A stretch of 64,000 nt of DNA from the NCBI GenBank assembly GCA_965237625.1, contig CBDEGD010000028.1, positions 1 to 64,000 on the forward strand, read 5' to 3'. This document shows positions 58,901-64,000 of the stretch, piece by piece. The position numbers and the translations under genes were made by a program. The stretch's first letter is position 1; the number at the start of each line of letters is the position of its first letter. The notes beneath the pieces were generated by a model. It did no database searches and was not told the DNA's origin. It saw only the letters and a program-made list of their open reading frames with translations. The DNA comes from JABDIP01 sp965237625. Lineage in GTDB: Bacteria > Pseudomonadota > Alphaproteobacteria > DSM-16000 > Inquilinaceae.

Positions 58901-61900
58901 GGAAGGTCTTCAACGGGCGTGACCGAGACGGATACGAAACCGGCATCGATACCGCCGTTTCCGTCGGAGACCTGATAAGAGAACCCGCCATTGCCGAAAT
59001 AGTCGGCCCGCGGCGTGAAGACCGCCGTCACGCCCGACAACTCCACCGAGCCGTTCACCGGATCGAAGACCGAAATGACCGACAGCAAATCGCCTTCGAT
59101 ATCCGTGTCGTTGGCGATCAGGTCCGCCACGGAGATGACGATCGGCACATCCTCTCCGGTGACATATCCACTGTCGTCAATCGCCACCGGCGCATCGTTG
59201 ACCGCCAGATATTCGACCACAATGTTGTTTTGCTCGATCGACCCAAGCCGGCCGTCGGAGATTTGATAGGTGAAACGGATTTCACCGACGAAATTATCCC
59301 TTGGCGCCAACGAGATCGATCCGTCCGGCAGGATGAACGCCCGGCCGTTCGTCGTGACCTCCTCCACCCTGACAAAGAAGAAATCGTCACCGTCCGGGTC
59401 GTAGTCATTGCCGATCAGATCGGCCACCGTGACGATGTAGGGCGTATCCTCTAATCCGCCCAGGAAACGGTCTTCGACGGCAACGGGTGCCTGATTGGTG
59501 GATGCCACGTCGATCAGGACGCGAGCGGTCGCCGATCCATCCTGATCGTCCGTCACCACATAGTCGAACGAAGCGACGCCATCGAAATTGTGGTCCGGCG
59601 TGAAGTTGATGGCGCCGTTGACGATCGCCACTGTGCCGTTGACGCCGTTCAGAACGGATGCGACGCGCAGGGCATCACCATCGACGTCGGTGTCGTTCGC
59701 CAGAAGACTCGCAAAGGGGATGACCAGGTCCGTGTCTTCGATGCCGTCGAGGCGATCGTTCCCGGCCACCGGCGGATCGTTCAGCGGTGCCACATCGATG
59801 CGAACGGTTGCCGTCGCGGTTCCTTCCCGGCCGTCGGCAAGCACGTAGTCGAAGAACACCGGGCCGGAAAATTCGGGCTCGGTCACATAGGTCAGCGTGG
59901 TGCCCGCATTGCCATCGACATCGACCGCCAATGCAGTCTCAAAATCCGCTACGCCGTCACTAGAAGTTACGACGACATCAAGGGTTTCATAAGTTTCGAG
60001 CGGTGGAGTACCGAACAGGCGTCCCGTATCGGGGTCGATGGAAAGCCATGCGGGAAGCGGCGAACCGTCCGCCAGCGCCGCTGTATGGCTTGCCGGTGTT
60101 CCCAGCCCGGCGACCGGCGGCAGGTCCACTGAGAGTTCCGGAACATTGATCGTCAGCGTGCCGATGGAAACGCCGCCGACCGAGACGATCTGGATGTGGT
60201 CGCCATCGTCGTCCCGATCGTTGAGAAGCAGGGCGGCGAGCGATATTTCGACCGTGTCGTCCTCGTCCACGCCCACGACGTCGTTCAGCGCGTCGGGCAA
60301 TTCCCGCTGCGGCGCGACATTGATGACAATGATGGCCGGATCCACAGAGACCGCGCCCTTGGTGTCCTTGGCGTGGTACTCGATCGCGAAGGCGCCGTTG
60401 TAATCCTCCGGCCGGAACAGATCGATGCCCTCGTCGAATACATTCAGGCTGAACCCGGAGCCCGAGGCCAGATTGATGGACTGGTCGATAACGATATCGC
60501 GGATCAAGGCAAAGGCGGGTGTCCCGGCCTCGACGGAGGCGCCGACGTCAACCTTGACCTGAACCGTGCCGACATATTTCTCCGGCGGTGTGCCCGAGAA
60601 TGTCAGCGTCTCGGCATCGAAGGACATCCAGTCCGGGAGAACGACGCCATTGGCTTTCTCCGCGGTGATGACGGCATCGGTGGCTGTCGGCAAAGCCCAC
60701 AGCCCTTGTGCCGCGAAATAGGCGTTGTTCTGCAGCAACGCGTTGATCGCCGGATCGATCGGCGCGAAGGGATCAATCCGCAATTCGATGGCGAACGGGT
60801 CCGCCGTGAGGTCATCCGGCTCGAAGGTAACCCAGACCCGCGCGATGCTCTCATTCACATCGGGTTCGAGCCCGGACTTGGAGAAGGCTCCTGTCGTCGG
60901 GTCGAAAGCGAGCCACGCCGGCAGCGGACGGCCTGTCCATAGGGCAGCAGAGAATGTGCCGGCACCCGCCTCGACGACCATGAGGATCGGGTCGTAGGCG
61001 ATGCCGTCGGCAAGCGCCTGCACATTCGCAGGATCGATGAAGACGGTATCTTCGTAGGCGACACTTGCGCCGGTCTGCGCGTTCGTATAGGTGAAGGCGA
61101 GCCGGACATCGAAGCCCGTCAGGCCCGCCGGCGGCACACCGGTAATTGTGAGCGTCGCCTGATCGAAGGTGAGCCATCCTGGGATATCGGAACCATCCGT
61201 CCGTGTGGCGGCGACCACGGTAGCCGCCGGATCGATGACCGGCGACGCCAGATCGCTGCTCTGCTCGACCTCGACGCGGGTCGAGAAGTCATTCGTCAGA
61301 ACACCCAGGATCCGGGCACTCTCGAAGAACAGGACGTCGCCTTCGGGGTCGCCATCATTCGCGAACGCCTCGGCGGGGATAATCGTGATCGGCAGGTCTT
61401 CAAGACCGTCGACCACGTCGTCCCGCAAGACCGGGCCGTCATTGTCCGGCACGATGGAGATGGACACGAAGGCGGTATCGGTGCCGCCCTGGCCGTCATC
61501 GATCGTATAGGTGAAGCCCGCCGCCCCGTTGTAGTCGGCGCGGGGGGTAAACAGGATCTGCCCGCCGCCGGTCCAGGCGACGTCGCCGTTGAGCGCGAAC
61601 CGCTGCAACTCGATGATGGTCAGCGGGTCGCCATTGGGATCGGTGTCGTTCGCCAAGAGCACCGATGGATCGATCAGGACCGGCTGATCCTCGATCGTCT
61701 CAAAGCCGGCATCGTTGCGGGCATTGGGCGGATCGTTGAGCGGAATGACCGCGATCGAGGCAAGCCCGGTCGACCGGGCGCCCAGTACGTCTTCCACATC
61801 ATAGCGGAACGATGCCGGGCCAAGCGCGGCCGGATCGAAATCGACATACTGACGGACGACCACCACGCCGCCTTCGACCACCTCCTCGGTCCGCAGGGTC

Positions 61901-64000
61901 GCGGTGCCATTGGTAGCCGAATGAATGCCGACGAAGGAGAACGCATCGCCTTCAACATCGAAATCGTTGGACAAGAGGCTCGCAACGCTGATCGTCTTGG
62001 TAAGCCCGAGCCTGACAGTATCGAAGTCGCCACGTGTGGTCGGCGCGTCATTTACCCCAATGAAGTTCAGCTCGACCTGGCCGACCGAGAACTCGCCATT
62101 GCCATCCGTCACCGTGTAGGTGAAGCCGGCGAAACCGAAATGGTTCGACGATGGCTCGAAGTAGACGCCGCCGGTGCCGGTAAAGGCATCGCCATTCGAA
62201 CCGAGGCCGAGGAATGTCGGGTTGAGCGGTTGGCCATCCGCGCCAATCGCCGGACCGAAGCCGCCGGAGACGATTGTCAGGGTATCGCCATCCACATCGA
62301 TGTCGTTGCCGAGCAGATCGGCGTACGGGATAAAGAGAACCGTGTCCTCAATTCCCTGGAAGACACCATCGTCGAAGGCAACCGGCGCGTCGTTGATGGG
62401 TAGGACATTGACCTCCGCGCGCGCCGTCGACTGCCGGCCAAACGCATCCTCGACCGTGCAGTCGAAGAAAGCATCGCCGTTGAAATCCTGCGCGCCGGTA
62501 AACAGGACCGACCCATCGCTTAGGAGCGTGACCGTCGCATCGGCCGCATTGCCGACTTCGACGATCCGGAGCTGATCGGCGCCCTCCGCGGCGTCATTGC
62601 GGGTCAGTTGATCCGCGGCAATGTTCAGGGAAATGTCCTCATCCGCAAATCGGATGACGTCATCCATCGCGTTGAAGCGGCCATTGCGCTGAAGGAAATC
62701 GATCGCCGCGCGATCCCACACGGTTCCGTCCTCGAACACGATCTCCTCGATGCCGGTCGCGTCGCCGATGAAATGACCCTGCACACGCATCGTGTCGAAC
62801 AGGACGCCGCCGGCCTGCTCCAGTTCGACGAGCAGATCGTCGCCCTCGCGGATGATGCTGGCATCCCGAATGCGGACGCCCTCGCCGAGTATGATCCGGT
62901 CTGTCTCGCCAATGGCGCCGGTTTCGGCGACCTGGTCATTGCCGGATGCAAAGCCGAACAGATAGCTGTCGGAGCCGCCCCGCCCGTCCAGCGTGTCATT
63001 GCCGCGCCCGGCGTCGAAAACGTCATCTCCCAGGCCGCCATAGAATACGTCGTCGAATCGCGAGCCGACCAATTTCTCGATGTTGGTGACCACGTCGCCG
63101 AGGGCCTCGCCGGCGGATCCCAGCCCGGACTGCAAATCAAGCGTGACGGCCTCGTCAGCCTCGCTGTAATCGGCGATGTCAAAACCGCCACCGCCGTCGA
63201 TGACATCGGCGCCCCGACCACCCATCAGGACATTGTCGCCGCCATCGCCAATGATCGTGTCGTCATGGAAGCTGCCGACCACGAGTTCGATCGAGGTCAA
63301 CGTGTCGCCCAACGCATCGCCGCCACCGGCCGCCGCGTTGGCCATATTGATCGATATGCCTTCATTCGATAGCGAATAGTCGACGCGGTCGATGCCCGCG
63401 CCGCCGATCAACTCGTCCGCGCCACGGCCGCCGATCAGTAAGTCGTCGCCATCTCCACCGACTATCCGGTCGTCGCCTCGGCCACCGATCAGCCTGTTGG
63501 CGTCGGCGTTGCCTTCGAGCACATCGGCGAAATCGGTCCCCGTCAGGTTCTCGATACTGATCAGCAGGTCACCCTGGGCGTCGCCGCCCGACGCCGTTCC
63601 GGCCTCCAGCGAAATGGTGACTGCTCCGGCCGAGAAGAAGTAATCGGCCGTGTCGCTTCCATCGCCGCCGTCGAGACGATCGTCGCCAGCGCCGCCGATG
63701 AGCACATCCGCACCGATGCGGCCGATCAGGTCGTCATTGCCGTCGCGGCCTTCGAGGATGTTGTCCTTTTCATCGCCGCCAAGTTCGTCGGAGAATCGCG
63801 AGCCGCGAAGGGCTTCCATGAAGAGGAATACATCGCCCTGGGCGTGACCGCCCTGACCGATGCGCGCGCCAAGATCGGCGCGGATTCCGATATTGGAATC
63901 GCCGTAATCGGCCGTGTCGTAACCTGCGCCGCCGTCGAAATTATCGGCCCCTTCGCCACCAGCCAGCACGTCATCGCCACCGCGGCCGAAAAGATCGTCG
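55975..64000 (-). CDS. giant RTX/cadherin-like secreted protein, N-terminus beyond window
   Basis: At least 2,674 residues; the frame is open to the right edge and begins inside RTX repeats, so the true start is outside. In order: an N-terminal block of glycine-rich nonapeptides (e.g. GGAGDDRLDGGDGSDTADYF) with a related domain (SDSYLFGFASGNDQVAETG); then about 15 tandem cadherin-like modules, each starting near NDAPVAxDD and IEDT with LLANDxDxDGD-type calcium motifs; several contain Ig-like He_PIG segments such as LPAWLSFDAATKRFTGTPP. A second RTX block follows (GGAGNDLLITGSGDDLLNGD onward), and the extreme C-terminus DRDSFTFF is a typical type I secretion signal. It is probably a surface adhesin exported by the adjacent system. 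Confidence 0.9.
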   Translation of the reverse strand, partial: DDLFGRGGDDVLAGGEGADNFDGGAGYDTADYGDSNIGIRADLGARIGQGGHAQGDVFLFMEALRGSRFSDELGGDEKDNILEGRDGNDDLIGRIGADVLIGGAGDDRLDGGDGSDTADYFFSAGAVTISLEAGTASGGDAQGDLLISIENLTGTDFADVLEGNADANRLIGGRGDDRIVGGDGDDLLIGGRGADELIGGAGIDRVDYSLSNEGISINMANAAAGGGDALGDTLTSIELVVGSFHDDTIIGDGGDNVLMGGRGADVIDGGGGFDIADYSEADEAVTLDLQSGLGSAGEALGDVVTNIEKLVGSRFDDVFYGGLGDDVFDAGRGNDTLDGRGGSDSYLFGFASGNDQVAETGAIGETDRIILGEGVRIRDASIIREGDDLLVELEQAGGVLFDTMRVQGHFIGDATGIEEIVFEDGTVWDRAAIDFLQRNGRFNAMDDVIRFADEDISLNIAADQLTRNDAAEGADQLRIVEVGNAADATVTLLSDGSVLFTGAQDFNGDAFFDCTVEDAFGRQSTARAEVNVLPINDAPVAFDDGVFQGIEDTVLFIPYADLLGNDIDVDGDTLTIVSGGFGPAIGADGQPLNPTFLGLGSNGDAFTGTGGVYFEPSSNHFGFAGFTYTVTDGNGEFSVGQVELNFIGVNDAPTTRGDFDTVRLGLTKTISVASLLSNDFDVEGDAFSFVGIHSATNGTATLRTEEVVEGGVVVVRQYVDFDPAALGPASFRYDVEDVLGARSTGLASIAVIPLNDPPNARNDAGFETIEDQPVLIDPSVLLANDTDPNGDPLTIIELQRFALNGDVAWTGGGQILFTPRADYNGAAGFTYTIDDGQGGTDTAFVSISIVPDNDGPVLRDDVVDGLEDLPITIIPAEAFANDGDPEGDVLFFESARILGVLTNDFSTRVEVEQSSDLASPVIDPAATVVAATRTDGSDIPGWLTFDQATLTITGVPPAGLTGFDVRLAFTYTNAQTGASVAYEDTVFIDPANVQALADGIAYDPILMVVEAGAGTFSAALWTGRPLPAWLAFDPTTGAFSKSGLEPDVNESIARVWVTFEPDDLTADPFAIELRIDPFAPIDPAINALLQNNAYFAAQGLWALPTATDAVITAEKANGVVLPDWMSFDAETLTFSGTPPEKYVGTVQVKVDVGASVEAGTPAFALIRDIVIDQSINLASGSGFSLNVFDEGIDLFRPEDYNGAFAIEYHAKDTKGAVSVDPAIIVINVAPQRELPDALNDVVGVDEDDTVEISLAALLLNDRDDDGDHIQIVSVGGVSIGTLTINVPELSVDLPPVAGLGTPASHTAALADGSPLPAWLSIDPDTGRLFGTPPLETYETLDVVVTSSDGVADFETALAVDVDGNAGTTLTYVTEPEFSGPVFFDYVLADGREGTATATVRIDVAPLNDPPVAGNDRLDGIEDTDLVIPFASLLANDTDVDGDALRVASVLNGVNGTVAIVNGAINFTPDHNFDGVASFDYVVTDDQDGSATARVLIDVASTNQAPVAVEDRFLGGLEDTPYIVTVADLIGNDYDPDGDDFFFVRVEEVTTNGRAFILPDGSISLAPRDNFVGEIRFTYQISDGRLGSIEQNNIVVEYLAVNDAPVAIDDSGYVTGEDVPIVISVADLIANDTDIEGDLLSVISVFDPVNGSVELSGVTAVFTPRADYFGNGGFSYQVSDGNGGIDAGFVSVSVTPVEDLPIAVPDTGFVIFEDSFIDIDPATLLANDIDPDGDPISFVGAFGDGIEILADGTIRFRPDPNASGSFTRDYVITDGKGVDVTGTFTVTVIPVNDAPVAVDDTVLGFEGLATSIATNSLLANDSDVEGEALTLVSVGTAVGGTVGLTTKGGVTLVTFIPDADQTTPASFEYIVQDESGATDVGLVTVNLLPPIGGGPFGASLAMLSGAEDMLLAEQLPNEAFGNVGTDVLTTDVRQANGDPLPDWITYDPATQAFSGQPPVNLNGVIDLEVVAGDGVSEATVPLRLTIESINDVPVAVDDTVNGLEDQPIVIPILTLMANDSDVDGDTLTISSVSAGAGATAVLDGMGNIVITPDENAFGDTVVDYALTDGTATDNGAILVSLAPVNDRPVVNPLEDFHSDEDSVIDFTLPADLAFDVDGDALTLSAARAGGTDLPAWLSFDAATKRFTGTPPRDFFGVIALQIMATDGILSATSQFDLVIDPVNDAPTISIPFSDRFVNEDQDFDILLQSDIFQDVEGDALAYEISLADETALPSWLVAVDEQLRLSGRAPDNFSGTIDLRVTASDGVASVSDVFAFTVIAVNDAPYLAQPLADLGGASSPLFTGELFTIPVSQDTFADPDGDMLMFAAVQADGSALPDWMTFDGNMLAGVAPHEAVGIWDIEIRATDGEFEASDSFTMTFDLGNRAPVANPDGPYTTRGEVNLLIAPYILMQNDTDADGDTIGIVEVGQAGHGTVGFGTDGEIIYSPESGFVGNDQFVYRLSDGAATSEATVGVIVDVPYDNTETGGAGTDVVIGDLTADNNISGGAGNDLLITGSGDDLLNGDGGNDILISGAGNDIIRGGAGGDLLFGGSGSDRVEGGAGDDTVFAGTGDDEIIAGEGDDRLFGGAGSDTFVYRTGDGSDQIFDYQTPQAGRNFTIGGDRINLGINGINDFDALLTLAQERDGGVYFDFGNGDELFLAGTQLSALDRDSFTFF

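Noticed and set aside
55975..64000. DNA-level tandem repeats considered as CRISPR or satellite arrays
   Set aside because: The periodicity follows protein modules of about 100 residues and RTX nonapeptides; repeats are diverged at DNA level and there are no spacers or cas genes.

Overview
The window is high-GC, densely coded DNA from an alphaproteobacterium, most probably a free-living Rhodospirillales-type organism. This rests on gene content (RecX, an alphaproteobacterial Fur/Mur, bactofilin, a DUF1127 protein, TRAP and CUT1 ABC transporters, a heme/ferredoxin adenylate cyclase) and on the high-GC codon use; it is an inference, because no rRNA or other taxonomic marker is present. No tRNA, rRNA or CRISPR array was recognised.

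Layout. 1-10 kb: a sigma-factor-like gene cut by the left edge with a YfbK-type von Willebrand lipoprotein, a pair of ABC-2 permeases divergent from recX, and a minus-strand run of redox-type adenylate cyclase, cobalamin-binding protein and AlkC-like repair protein. 10-20 kb: a JmjC-type oxygenase, a lipoprotein made of seven Asp-rich repeats, and divergently from it a full-length but divergent second SecY; then Fur, two nested palindromic elements, an SDR, a duplicated membrane protein, MsrB and an orphan LivH-type permease with an unusual N-terminal extension. 20-23 kb: a DUF1127 protein, a coiled-coil protein, bactofilin and a YafK-like L,D-transpeptidase family protein.

23-34 kb is a catabolic locus: a ROK regulator faces a CUT1 ABC transporter operon (binding protein, two permeases, an argininosuccinate-lyase paralogue, the ATPase, DUF427), followed by a PIG-L deacetylase with a ThuA-like tail. 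34-37 kb holds small accessory genes, including a YopT-family (C58) cysteine protease homologue. 37-46 kb is a TRAP transporter operon with amidase, hydroxyacid dehydrogenase and SDR, with a ThuA protein on the opposite strand.

46-52 kb is partly decayed: after SpoIIAA-like, SRAP and lipoprotein genes come an IS630 element whose transposase needs a -1 frameshift, a truncated polyamine-type binding-protein pseudogene beside an agmatinase-family gene, a frameshifted small lipoprotein and a LysR remnant. 52-64 kb is a type I secretion locus, all on the minus strand: a giant RTX/cadherin-like protein (N-terminus beyond the right edge), a PrtD/HlyB-type ABC exporter, an HlyD-type adaptor and an HlyC-type lysine acyltransferase. 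This suggests an exported, possibly fatty-acylated, giant adhesin. Several families of palindromic intergenic repeats recur across the window.
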